From: Dehalococcoidia bacterium UBA2777
GTDB taxonomy: Bacteria; Chloroflexota; Dehalococcoidia; UBA2247; UBA2777
Length of the DNA stretch: 13,040 nt
Reading direction: 5' to 3'
Assembly: GCA_002352365.1 (NCBI GenBank)
Contig: DEIJ01000102.1
Coordinates: 1-13,040 of the forward strand
Shown here: positions 6,488 through 13,019 of the stretch, piece by piece
Layout of the letters: every line of letters begins with the position of its first letter
How positions within the stretch are numbered: the first letter of the stretch is position 1
Position numbers and translations under genes: made by a program
Notes under the pieces: generated by a model
The model's input: the letters and a program-made list of their open reading frames with translations, nothing else
The model's database searches: none
Told to the model about the DNA's origin: nothing

Positions 6488-7443
6488 TTGATCCTCGCCC
6501 TCCTTAACATCGAATCAGCCAGACTATAGCGATAGAAGGTCCCTACTGGGTCGCGGATCGACTCTATGATCCGGGCGATCTCATCAAGGTCATCGGAATC
6601 GATTATGGAGGCCACCCCGCTCAAGAACCTGGCTCCTTGGTCAATGACCCCTGCCGGGGGACCATAGCAGCCGGTGCACGGCATATTGGCCCTGGGGCAT
6701 AGGGCACCGCAGCCTTCGCGAGTAGCGATGCCAGCGCAAAGTAGCCCCTGCTCCAGCAGGCATTTCTCAGGGTCGGGTATGATTTGATGAGGGCGGAAAA
6801 ACGCCTTCACCCTTTTCTCTTCCTTGGTTCGGGGACATTCCTCGCACAGTGCTCGAGTGCCAGCACCAACAACGCTTCCCGGAGCCGGCAGGTTACCCTG
6901 GATGATGGCTTCGAGCACCGCCCAGGTTTGTTTCCCCACTGGGGGGCAGCCGGGCACAAAATAGTCTACCTTCACCGTCTGGGCTAGGGTTCTTACCGTA
7001 TCATAGAACTCGGGCAAGGTCAGTTCCCCCTCTGGCACCTGATAGCTGGTCTGAGGCAAGACACCATTGGGATTGTCTGTTGATGGTGTCTCGCGGTAGG
7101 CCCGGGCAAAAACGCCGTCGCGATTTGTCAGGTTGGCCAGGCCGGGAATGCAGCCTTCGTAGGAGCAGGAGCCATAGGCCACCATTATCTTCGACTTGGC
7201 TCGCAGCAGCCTGGCGATGTGCTCATTCTCGGACGTCTGAATGGCACCATTGAACAGGCAGACATCGATGTTGTTATCGGCCATCTGTTCCACATCGTGG
7301 TATTTGAAGTCAACGAGCGCTGGCCAGAAAACGATGTCAGCAGCCTCGGCAAGTTTGAGGATGTTGTCCCCGATCTCCAGTGTGGCGATCTCACAGCCAC
7401 CACAACTGGCGGCCCAGTATCCCGCTATCTTAAGTTTTTCCAT
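6484..7443 (-). CDS. mvhG: [NiFe] hydrogenase small subunit, group 3c-like (MvhG/VhuG)
   Basis: A 319-residue iron-sulfur subunit. Proximal-cluster cysteines are C14 and C17 (ASCGGCE), one in the GSCSYEGC segment (93, 98) and C166 in VPGCPP. A second half carries eight more cysteines (200, 203, 228, 236, 245, 249, 256, 259), matching the two additional [4Fe-4S] clusters of MvhG/FrhG-type subunits and excluding the short HoxY type. There is no twin-arginine signal, so the enzyme is cytoplasmic. AGGAG precedes the ATG. Its stop overlaps the mvhA start by four bases. The decayed Fur-family gene ends 24 bases upstream on the same strand, so promoter and control of the hydrogenase operon may lie upstream of that pseudogene. 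FrhG-like (F420-reducing) is the main alternative, but no FrhB or FrhD is present. Confidence 0.92.
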   Translation of the reverse strand: MEKLKIAGYWAASCGGCEIATLEIGDNILKLAEAADIVFWPALVDFKYHDVEQMADNNIDVCLFNGAIQTSENEHIARLLRAKSKIMVAYGSCSYEGCIPGLANLTNRDGVFARAYRETPSTDNPNGVLPQTSYQVPEGELTLPEFYDTVRTLAQTVKVDYFVPGCPPVGKQTWAVLEAIIQGNLPAPGSVVGAGTRALCEECPRTKEEKRVKAFFRPHQIIPDPEKCLLEQGLLCAGIATREGCGALCPRANMPCTGCYGPPAGVIDQGARFLSGVASIIDSDDLDEIARIIESIRDPVGTFYRYSLADSMLRRARIK

Positions 7444-7467
7444 GGCATCTCTCCTAATTGAGTGATT

Positions 7468-7863
7468 TCAAGATTGGCAATCCTTACACAGCCGACAAGA
7501 TTCCACCCGATGACAAGAGAGCTTGAAGCCTCCTTTCTGACTACCCTATTATCGATCTCTTGATCCACGGCTCACCCACATCATAAACGCGACCGCACTT
7601 CTCACACCTGAAGTGATAATGATTCCGGGTATTACCATCAGACCTGCTCAGGGTGCCAGCAGGATCGAGCTTCAAGACATCCCCTTCATCTTTCGGCAAT
7701 CTGAGGTTCGCGTAAACCCTCTCCGGCCTGAGATTGGGCATCCCCCCCAAGGTGCTCATCGTGACTGCCCCGCTGGGCTCCCCTGGAATATACCTGTCGG
7801 CGCCGCCAGGACCACTCCTTTCTGCTTTGATTCCCCGACCATAGCGCCAGATGTGAGGCGCAT
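7468..7863 (-). pseudogene. Fur/PerR-family metalloregulator, broken by frameshifts
   Basis: Pieces of a Fur-family protein are spread over three frames. The start region reads MRLTS at 7863; the next roughly 100 bases, which should encode the winged-helix DNA-binding part, show no match I recognise. From 7741 one frame gives MPNLRPERVYANLRL, then LDPAGTLSRSDGN and NHYHFRCEKCGRVYDV, including the regulatory-metal H-x-H and the first zinc CxxC. At about 7568 similarity shifts to VDQEIDNRVV, and near 7535 to GFKLSCHRVESCRLCKDC, the second zinc CxxC, ending at TGA 7468-7470. Single missing bases explain both later shifts. A working PerR would repress peroxide-defence genes; here the product cannot fold. 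It lies in the same direction as mvhG, 24 bases upstream. The clean frames of neighbouring long genes argue against poor sequence quality. Confidence 0.8.
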
Positions 7864-7875
7864 TGAGTAGTAAGT

Positions 7876-7891
7876 AGTAGCAATTACTACT
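7876..7891. promoter_or_regulatory. Near-perfect palindrome upstream of the Fur/PerR pseudogene (candidate operator)
   Basis: AGTAGCAATTACTACT is a 16-base inverted repeat with seven of eight base pairs matching, centred 20 bases upstream of the former regulator start and surrounded by further AGTAGT repeats (7865-7880). AT-rich palindromes of this size at such positions are typical Fur/PerR autoregulatory boxes. No binding evidence exists and the sequence is not an obvious match to the Bacillus PerR consensus, so this is inference. Confidence 0.4.
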
Positions 7892-8151
7892 GTAAACCAA
7901 TTTATTCCATCCTGTCAAGTGTTGATTGGCCTGAAATCTGAGCCTCCATTCTGGAATCCACACCCCTAATCTGCCTGTCCAGTGTCTTCACACGCTCTTC
8001 TCCTGTTGCGATATGGCCTTTACCTTCTCGTCGGTCATTCAGTTGACTGCAGATCGCTTTTGTGGTTTCATGATTAGGGGATTTCAAGCCGTTTATGGCC
8101 TGTCGGCTGGAGCAGAGTCGATACATTAGCATTCTTTGGCCGGAGGTATGA
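7892..8151. other. Divergent intergenic region without recognisable gene
   Basis: This gap separates the minus-strand hydrogenase cluster from the plus-strand one and should hold promoters for both. A minus-strand open frame covers 7902-8195 (97 codons) but overlaps the start of the plus-strand gene, has no recognisable domain and no convincing ribosome site. I see no tRNA, repeat or clear promoter boxes. Confidence 0.4.
8142..8147 (+). promoter_or_regulatory. Ribosome binding site supporting a TTG start
   Basis: GGAGGT lies four bases before TTG at 8152. The nearer ATG at 8148 abuts the site and is in another frame, so TTG is the likely initiator of the flavin reductase gene. Confidence 0.6.
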
Positions 8152-8718
8152 TTGAGAGTCGCCGGGATTATGGGAAGCCCGAGGATAAAAGGCAATACCG
8201 ATCTACTGCTAGACGAGGCCTTGAAGGGGGCACAAAGTCAGGGGGCAGAGGTTGAGAAGATCATCGTAGATAAGCTAAGGATAGCCCCCTGCCGAGAATA
8301 CTATGGCTGCCTGAGGGATGGCAATTGCGTCATGAGAGATGACATGGATGTAATATATCCCAAGCTCCTCCATGCTGACTCTGTAATAGTTGCCTCGCCG
8401 ATGTTTTTCTACGGGCTGACCAGCCAGGTTAAGGCGCTAATCGATCGCTGCCAGGCGCTGTGGGCCAGAAGATACATTCTCAAACATAACCTGCCTGATT
8501 CTGGGAGAAAGGGGGCGTTTATCGCTGTCGGGGCAACCAGGGGCAAGAAATTGTTTGATGGATCGATATTAACAGTAGAATACTTCTTCCAAGCCATTGG
8601 CGTCAAGTACGTTGATGATCTCCTTGTCCGGGGCGTGGATAAGAAGGGTGAGATTGAGGAGCACCCAACGGCACTACGAGACGCGTTTGAGCTGGGCAGG
8701 AGGCTGGCTCAAGAATAG
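8152..8718 (+). CDS. NADPH-dependent FMN reductase / iron-sulfur flavoprotein family
   Basis: A 188-residue flavodoxin-fold protein. The FMN phosphate loop is GSPRIKGNTD (residues 9-18); a second conserved segment, ASPMFFYGLTSQVKALIDR, follows the central strand as in the FMN_red/Isf family. Between them lies PCREYYGCLRDGNCVMRDDM, with Cys 47, 53 and 59. Iron-sulfur flavoproteins usually have four cysteines in the pattern C-x2-C-x2-C-x5-C; here the second position is tyrosine, so a normal [4Fe-4S] cluster is doubtful. Its role may be to supply reduced flavin or pass electrons in redox stress; no specific substrate can be assigned. Start is TTG with a good GGAGGT site. It precedes the group 3b hydrogenase operon by about 190 bases, with only a weak hairpin (CCTC/GAGG) after its stop, so cotranscription is possible. 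Confidence 0.82.
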   Translation: MRVAGIMGSPRIKGNTDLLLDEALKGAQSQGAEVEKIIVDKLRIAPCREYYGCLRDGNCVMRDDMDVIYPKLLHADSVIVASPMFFYGLTSQVKALIDRCQALWARRYILKHNLPDSGRKGAFIAVGATRGKKLFDGSILTVEYFFQAIGVKYVDDLLVRGVDKKGEIEEHPTALRDAFELGRRLAQE

Positions 8719-8857
8719 AGCCTCTGGCTGAGGTGATTTTAGCAGGGTGACTCAAGCAAGGGGGGTGAAAAGCGGGTGACAAAAGGTGGGGGGATGGCTA
8801 TTCTTGGGGATGGCGGGGCAGGAGCAGGAAGTGCACTTTTGTTATTATTGCTATTGT

Positions 8858-8878
8858 GCGAACCACAGATAGGTTTGC
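8858..8878. promoter_or_regulatory. Imperfect inverted repeat upstream of hydB
   Basis: GCGAACC and GGTTTGC form seven-base arms (one G-T pair) around a seven-base spacer, 30 bases before the hydB start. It could be an operator or an mRNA leader hairpin for the hydrogenase operon. The preceding 8745-8818 is unusually G-rich, with six runs of three or more G. No clear -35/-10 pair is visible. Confidence 0.3.
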
Positions 8879-8898
8879 GAAAATTTCCACATGCTATC

Positions 8899-8904
8899 GG
8901 AGGT
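8899..8904 (+). promoter_or_regulatory. Ribosome binding site deciding the hydB start
   Basis: GGAGGT is followed four bases later by ATG at 8909. The upstream in-frame ATG at 8891 would place this site inside the coding sequence and has no comparable site of its own, so 8909 is the better start. Confidence 0.65.
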
Positions 8905-8908
8905 GAAA

Positions 8909-9937
8909 ATGCATTCACAAGTCATCGCCAAGCAAGAACTTGCTGCCTTCGTTGAAAACCTTTTAAGGCAGGGAGAGGTGGTTGGAGTGAGGAGGAAGGA
9001 CGGGAAGTATGTTTTTGACAAGATAGGCAGTCCTGGTGAGCTATGTCTTGATTACGACGTTACCGTGCTCTCTCCAAAAGAATACTTCCTTCCTCAAAGG
9101 GAAGCTTTTCTGAAATTTGAGCTTGCTGAAGCGATTAAGGCTGAGCCCATAACCCAAGCACAGCGGCGAATCATTCTTGGTGTTCACCCCTACGACATCA
9201 AAGCTATCCAACTAATGGATGCGGTTTTTTCCAAAGATAACCCGGACCCCAACTACTTCCGAAAGAGAGAAGCAGCCACAATCATAGGAGTCGATTGCTT
9301 GAACCCGTCTCCTCATGCCTTTTGCGCCAGTGTGGGCACCGCTACTGCGGAAAGCGGCTTCGATCTGCTGCTAACCGACATTGGTGCAGAATATGTGGTG
9401 GCTATAGGTTCGGCAAAGGGAGAGGAACTCCTGCAGAAACATGCCAAGACAAGAGATGCCTCAGACGGCGACCTGTCCAAAGGCAAGACAGCCCGAGATG
9501 AAGCGGCCCGAAAGTACCAGCTTTCAGCGCCAGTCAGCCTGGACCAGATCCCCAGGCTCTTGGAGGAAAACTATGATCATCCTCTCTGGGAAGAACTAGC
9601 ACAGAAATGTTTGTCCTGCGGTTCTTGCACTATGGTTTGTCCTACTTGTGTCTGTTTTGACGTTCAAGAGGATGTAGCTCTCACCCTTACCACCGGTGAG
9701 CGCTACCGTCAATGGGATAGCTGCCTTCTGGAGGATTTTGCCAAGGTAGCGACTGGCGAAAATTTCAGACAGCACAGGAGCACCCGGTTGCGACATCGCT
9801 ACTTCCGCAAGGGCAAGTACATGATGGAAAGGTTCGGAATACAGGGCTGCGTTGGCTGTGGCAGATGTATCACTGCCTGTCTGGCTGAGATCGCTAGCCC
9901 AGTAGACACTTACAGCAGACTGAAAGGAGGAAGCTAA
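8909..9937 (+). CDS. hydB: Group 3b [NiFe] hydrogenase (sulfhydrogenase) beta subunit, 4Fe-4S protein
   Basis: A 342-residue iron-sulfur subunit of the HydB/AsrA family. Two ferredoxin-type cluster motifs lie in the C-terminal third: C234-x2-C237-x2-C240-x3-C244 (CLSCGSCTMVC, followed by PTC) and C314-x2-C317-x2-C320-x3-C324 (CVGCGRCITAC). The N-terminal two thirds, with GVHPYDIKAIQLMD and GVDCLNPS, match the conserved scaffold of this family. By analogy with Pyrococcus furiosus soluble hydrogenase, it wires electrons between the HydG flavin subunit and the HydD/HydA hydrogenase core in the cytoplasm. It is the first gene of a four-gene operon; the next start follows one base after its stop. 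An in-frame ATG at 8891 is the alternative start. AsrA of anaerobic sulfite reductase is a relative, but the following hydrogenase genes settle the assignment. Confidence 0.92.
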   Translation: MHSQVIAKQELAAFVENLLRQGEVVGVRRKDGKYVFDKIGSPGELCLDYDVTVLSPKEYFLPQREAFLKFELAEAIKAEPITQAQRRIILGVHPYDIKAIQLMDAVFSKDNPDPNYFRKREAATIIGVDCLNPSPHAFCASVGTATAESGFDLLLTDIGAEYVVAIGSAKGEELLQKHAKTRDASDGDLSKGKTARDEAARKYQLSAPVSLDQIPRLLEENYDHPLWEELAQKCLSCGSCTMVCPTCVCFDVQEDVALTLTTGERYRQWDSCLLEDFAKVATGENFRQHRSTRLRHRYFRKGKYMMERFGIQGCVGCGRCITACLAEIASPVDTYSRLKGGS

Positions 9938-9938
9938 T

Positions 9939-10781
9939 ATGACTATGGCGGTAAGTACCAAGGAAGAGGCTCTCTACTTACCCCGTCTTGCTGAGCTCAT
10001 AAAGGTGGAACAACTAACAGAGCGGGAGAAGCTCTTTGAGTTTGCCTTCAAGGACGGTGGAGAGCTAGGTCATCAGCCGGGACAGTTTGTAGAGGTTTCC
10101 CTCTTTGGTATCGGGGAGGCACCAATCTCTATTTCCTCCTCGCCTACGAAAAAGGGCTCGTTTGAGCTGGCGGTGCGGAGGATAGGAAATGTAACGACTG
10201 CTCTCCATCAATTGGTGAAAGGTGCAGCAGTAGGGATTCGAGGGCCGTTCGGTCGAGGATTCCCCATCGAACCCCTTAAGGGCAAGGACCTGCTGTTCGT
10301 CTGCGGTGGAATTGGGCTTTTCCCCCTTCGGTCGCTGATAAACTATGTTTTGGACAACAGGAATTCCTTTAACAAGATCATTATCTTGTTCGGGGCAAGG
10401 AATCCAAAGGAGCGCGTATTTGTTGATGACCTGGCACGGTGGGCAGCCAGGGAAGATGTACAGTTTATGGAGACGGTGGATGTTGGGGACGAAACCTGGG
10501 CAGGGCATGTGGGAGTTATCACTACCTTGTTCCCTGATTTTGAAATCGATCCAGGGAAGACAATGGCATTCATCGTAGGCCCACCGGTCATGTATCGTTT
10601 CGCCATTGCTGAGGCCAAGAAAAAGCAGCTTCCCGATGAACAGATAATAATATCCTTGGAAAGAAAGATGAAATGTGGCGTAGGCAAGTGTGGACATTGC
10701 CAGATTAACGGTGCCTATGCCTGTCAGGATGGGCCTGTTTTCACCTATGCTGAAGTCAAAAACCTACGGGAGGCATTATAG
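9939..10781 (+). CDS. hydG: Group 3b [NiFe] hydrogenase gamma subunit, FAD/NAD(P)-binding with 2Fe-2S
   Basis: A 280-residue ferredoxin-NADP reductase-type subunit. The FAD-binding strand carries ISISSSP (63-69), followed by the GPFGRGFPI turn; the nucleotide domain begins with CGGIGLFPLRSL (from 122) and contains VGPPVMYR near 213-220. The C-terminus holds a [2Fe-2S] site with C246, C251, C254 and C262 (CGVGKCGHC and ACQDG), as in HydG and dihydroorotate dehydrogenase PyrK relatives. Its job is exchange of electrons between NAD(P)H and the iron-sulfur chain of the hydrogenase; reduction of sulfur or polysulfide is known for the Pyrococcus enzyme. AAAGGAGG with an eight-base spacer precedes ATG 9939. 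It lies between hydB and hydD with gaps of one and two bases. Whether it prefers NADH or NADPH cannot be decided from the sequence. Confidence 0.92.
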   Translation: MTMAVSTKEEALYLPRLAELIKVEQLTEREKLFEFAFKDGGELGHQPGQFVEVSLFGIGEAPISISSSPTKKGSFELAVRRIGNVTTALHQLVKGAAVGIRGPFGRGFPIEPLKGKDLLFVCGGIGLFPLRSLINYVLDNRNSFNKIIILFGARNPKERVFVDDLARWAAREDVQFMETVDVGDETWAGHVGVITTLFPDFEIDPGKTMAFIVGPPVMYRFAIAEAKKKQLPDEQIIISLERKMKCGVGKCGHCQINGAYACQDGPVFTYAEVKNLREAL

Positions 10782-10783
10782 AG

Positions 10784-11521
10784 ATGAAGCCAAAAGTTGC
10801 ATTCTTTGATTTTACCGGCTGCGAGGGCTGTCAGTTGGAGGCTATCAACTTTGAGCAGGAACTTCTCGACATCATTAGCGCGGTGGATATAGTTAATTTC
10901 AGGGAGGCGATGACGGAGCGGAGCGATGATTATGATATTGCCTTCATCGATGGCGCCATAAGCACTGAAAGGGACATCGCCCGGATAAAGGAGATAAGGG
11001 GCCGGGCCAAGATACTGGTGCCTATAGGTGCCTGCGCTTGCATTGGCGGGATCAACTGCCTCAAGAATTTCTATTCCATGGATGAGGCACTGAAGATAGT
11101 ATACGGGGATGATGCCAAGTACTACGATACCATCCCCGCCCGCCCCATAGATGCGGTCGTCCCTGTGGAGCACTATGTCCGAGGGTGCCCGATGACTCAG
11201 TCGGAATTCCTCAAAGTGGTGAAGGCTTTGCTTCAGGGGAAGCGACCTGATATCCCCAACTACCCGGTCTGTGTCGAGTGCAAGATGGCGGGGAATGTCT
11301 GCGTCTTTGAGAAGGGGGAAACTTGCCTCGGACCGGTCACCAGGGCAGGGTGTGGTGCCCTCTGCGTTAGCAATGGGCGCATCTGCTGGGGCTGTCGCGG
11401 CCTGGTGGATAACCCCAATGCCGATTCAGAGAAGGAGATTCTCAAAAAACATGGTCTGAGCGTGGAACAGGTTCTCTCCAGGTTTAGAATGTTCGATGGC
11501 TATTCGGAGGTGGCCAAATGA
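10784..11521 (+). CDS. hydD: Group 3b [NiFe] hydrogenase delta (small) subunit
   Basis: A 245-residue small subunit. Proximal-cluster cysteines sit in TGCEGCQLE (C13, C16), GACACIGGINC (84-92) and RGCPMTQ (C135); eight more (163, 166, 173, 181, 190, 194, 201, 204) should bind the medial and distal [4Fe-4S] clusters, as in the RAGCGALC and CWGCRG segments. It is shorter than the MvhG-type subunit elsewhere in the window and lacks a signal peptide, matching the cytoplasmic HydD of group 3b. It carries electrons between the nickel site in HydA and the HydB clusters. GGGAGG precedes the ATG; the stop overlaps the hydA start as ATGA, indicating translational coupling of the two core subunits. Confidence 0.93.
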   Translation: MKPKVAFFDFTGCEGCQLEAINFEQELLDIISAVDIVNFREAMTERSDDYDIAFIDGAISTERDIARIKEIRGRAKILVPIGACACIGGINCLKNFYSMDEALKIVYGDDAKYYDTIPARPIDAVVPVEHYVRGCPMTQSEFLKVVKALLQGKRPDIPNYPVCVECKMAGNVCVFEKGETCLGPVTRAGCGALCVSNGRICWGCRGLVDNPNADSEKEILKKHGLSVEQVLSRFRMFDGYSEVAK

Positions 11522-12804
11522 AGGAGATACACGTCAACATCCATCATGTTACTCGAGTGGAGGGGCACGGCAATATCGTCCTCAATGCCAAGAATGGCAC
11601 GATTGAGGAGCTGAGGTGGGAGGTTGTCGAGTCACCCCGCCTCTTTGAGGCCATGCTTCGTGGCCGCAAGTATGACGATGTAATCATAATTGCCCCCCGA
11701 ATCTGTGGCATATGCTCCATCGCCCACTCCACTTGCTCCATTCAGGCCTGCGAGAGTGCCTTTGGCTTGGTGCCCTCTGAGCAGACACTGCTCTTGAGGA
11801 AAATACTCTACGATGCTGAGACCCTCCAGAGCCACGTACTCCATTACTACTTCCTCGCCGCGCCCGACCTCCTGGGCGTAGGTAGCGTCTTCCCCCTGGT
11901 GGAGACCCACAAGGATGTGGTACTGATGGCGCTAAGGCTCAAAAAGCTAGCTAATGACCTCGCCGATATCATTGGTGGCAGGAAGACCCACCCCATCCAG
12001 CCGATGGTGGGCAGATTTGCCAAGCTGCCCAAGGCGGATGATCTGAGAGCAATCCAGAAGCGGCTCAAGGACGCCATGAACGACCACATGGCCACCGTTG
12101 AGCTGTTCAAGACCCTCTCCATCCCTCAGTTTGAGAGGGAGACCGAGTTTATTGCCCTGAAGGATCCCACCGAATATGCCTTCATCTCGGGAGACATATC
12201 CTCCACCGATACCGGCACCACCCCGGTGGCCAACTATCTTGAGATAACAAATGAATTCTGCGTTCCTCATTCCACTGCCAAGTACAGCAAGCATAACCGT
12301 GACTCCTATGCGGTGGGGGCTCTCGCCCGCTTCAACAACAACCATGGGCAGCTCTCCACCACCGCCAAGAAGGCTGCCGCTGAACTGGGGCTCAAGCCGG
12401 TCTGCCATAACCCATACATGAACAATGTGGCCCAGTTGGTGGAAGCCATCCATGTCACCGAGCATGCCAGTGACATCATAGACCAGGTCCTGGCCCGGGG
12501 CCTGAAGGAGGAGGACAATACGGTCAAGGTGAAGGCAGGAAGAGGCATCGGTGCCGTCGAGGCACCGCGTGGCATCCTTTTCCACGACTATACCTTCGAC
12601 GAGCAGGGTATACTGACCTCAGCCAACTGTGTTATTCCCACCAACCAGAATCACAACAGTATCCAGAAGGACTTTGAGGCCCTTGTGCCCCAGATTCTGG
12701 ATAGGCCTGAGGATGAGATAAAGCTCAGTTTGGAGATGCTGGTGCGGGCTTATGACCCGTGTATCTCCTGCTCCGCCCATTTACTTGACATAAAGTTTGT
12801 TTGA
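11518..12804 (+). CDS. hydA: Group 3b [NiFe] hydrogenase alpha (large, catalytic) subunit
   Basis: A 428-residue catalytic subunit with the nickel ligands in RICGICSIAH (C63, C66) and DPCISCSAH (C415, C418), and the N-terminal VTRVEGHGN signature. Only seven residues, LLDIKFV, follow His421; short cleavable tails are characteristic of this group (the Pyrococcus enzyme loses about four residues), in contrast to the 26-residue tail of the other large subunit here. GGAGGTGG precedes the ATG, which overlaps hydD. Together with HydB, HydG and HydD it makes a complete soluble bidirectional hydrogenase coupling H2 to NAD(P)H, possibly with side activity on polysulfide. The coding sequence is intact. 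Maturation genes (hyp, endopeptidase) are not in the window. The operon ends about 40 bases before a strong hairpin. Confidence 0.94.
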   Translation: MKEIHVNIHHVTRVEGHGNIVLNAKNGTIEELRWEVVESPRLFEAMLRGRKYDDVIIIAPRICGICSIAHSTCSIQACESAFGLVPSEQTLLLRKILYDAETLQSHVLHYYFLAAPDLLGVGSVFPLVETHKDVVLMALRLKKLANDLADIIGGRKTHPIQPMVGRFAKLPKADDLRAIQKRLKDAMNDHMATVELFKTLSIPQFERETEFIALKDPTEYAFISGDISSTDTGTTPVANYLEITNEFCVPHSTAKYSKHNRDSYAVGALARFNNNHGQLSTTAKKAAAELGLKPVCHNPYMNNVAQLVEAIHVTEHASDIIDQVLARGLKEEDNTVKVKAGRGIGAVEAPRGILFHDYTFDEQGILTSANCVIPTNQNHNSIQKDFEALVPQILDRPEDEIKLSLEMLVRAYDPCISCSAHLLDIKFV

Positions 12805-12842
12805 ACATGAAGTGACCAGATGTTCAATAAGAAAGCTGGAAA

Positions 12843-12868
12843 GAGCCAGCCTCGGACGAGGCTGGCTC
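12843..12868 (+). terminator. Hairpin after the hydBGDA operon
   Basis: GAGCCAGCCTCG and CGAGGCTGGCTC are perfect 12-base complements separated by only two bases; in RNA the tip would open to a four- to six-base loop. Only a short T-rich stretch (ATTTCT) follows, so it is not a textbook intrinsic terminator but could stop transcription or protect the 3' end. A third copy of GAGCCAGC occurs at 12879-12886. Confidence 0.6.
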
Positions 12869-12887
12869 GATTTCTAAGGAGCCAGCG

Positions 12888-13019
12888 ATGAAACAGATCT
12901 GGGCGCCGTGGAGAAAAATAAATGATAATATATTGCATCCTGCTGAGAATCACGCCACGAAAGAACAAATAATCCTACGCATGGTGGAAAGAGTACCACA
13001 GGAGAAACAGCAAGGTTAG
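12888..13019 (+). CDS. Small hypothetical protein (43 residues)
   Basis: A short frame starting MKQIWAPWRKINDNILHP, basic and polar, ending at TAG 13017-13019. AAGGAG lies six bases before the ATG, a well-placed ribosome site. The first nine residues resemble the usual N-terminus of bacterial HIT-family nucleotide hydrolases (WAPWR), but no HIT domain follows; it may be a truncated remnant or chance. No membrane segment or cysteine motif. It lies behind the operon hairpin, so it would need its own promoter or read-through. Confidence 0.3.
   Translation: MKQIWAPWRKINDNILHPAENHATKEQIILRMVERVPQEKQQG

Noticed and set aside
7902..8195. Minus-strand 97-codon frame with a charged, coiled-coil-like C-terminal part
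   Set aside because: Overlaps the start of the better-supported plus-strand flavin reductase gene; no ribosome site or recognisable family. A loose impression of a recombinase tail could not be substantiated.
8794..8955. Plus-strand small frame starting MAILGDGG with a leucine run, possibly a leader peptide
   Set aside because: A G-rich stretch resembles a ribosome site, but the frame overlaps hydB out of frame, the hydrophobic run is too short for a signal sequence and nothing supports translation.
9596..10697. Long minus-strand frames opposite hydB and hydG
   Set aside because: Antisense shadows of well-conserved hydrogenase genes; no ribosome sites or domains.
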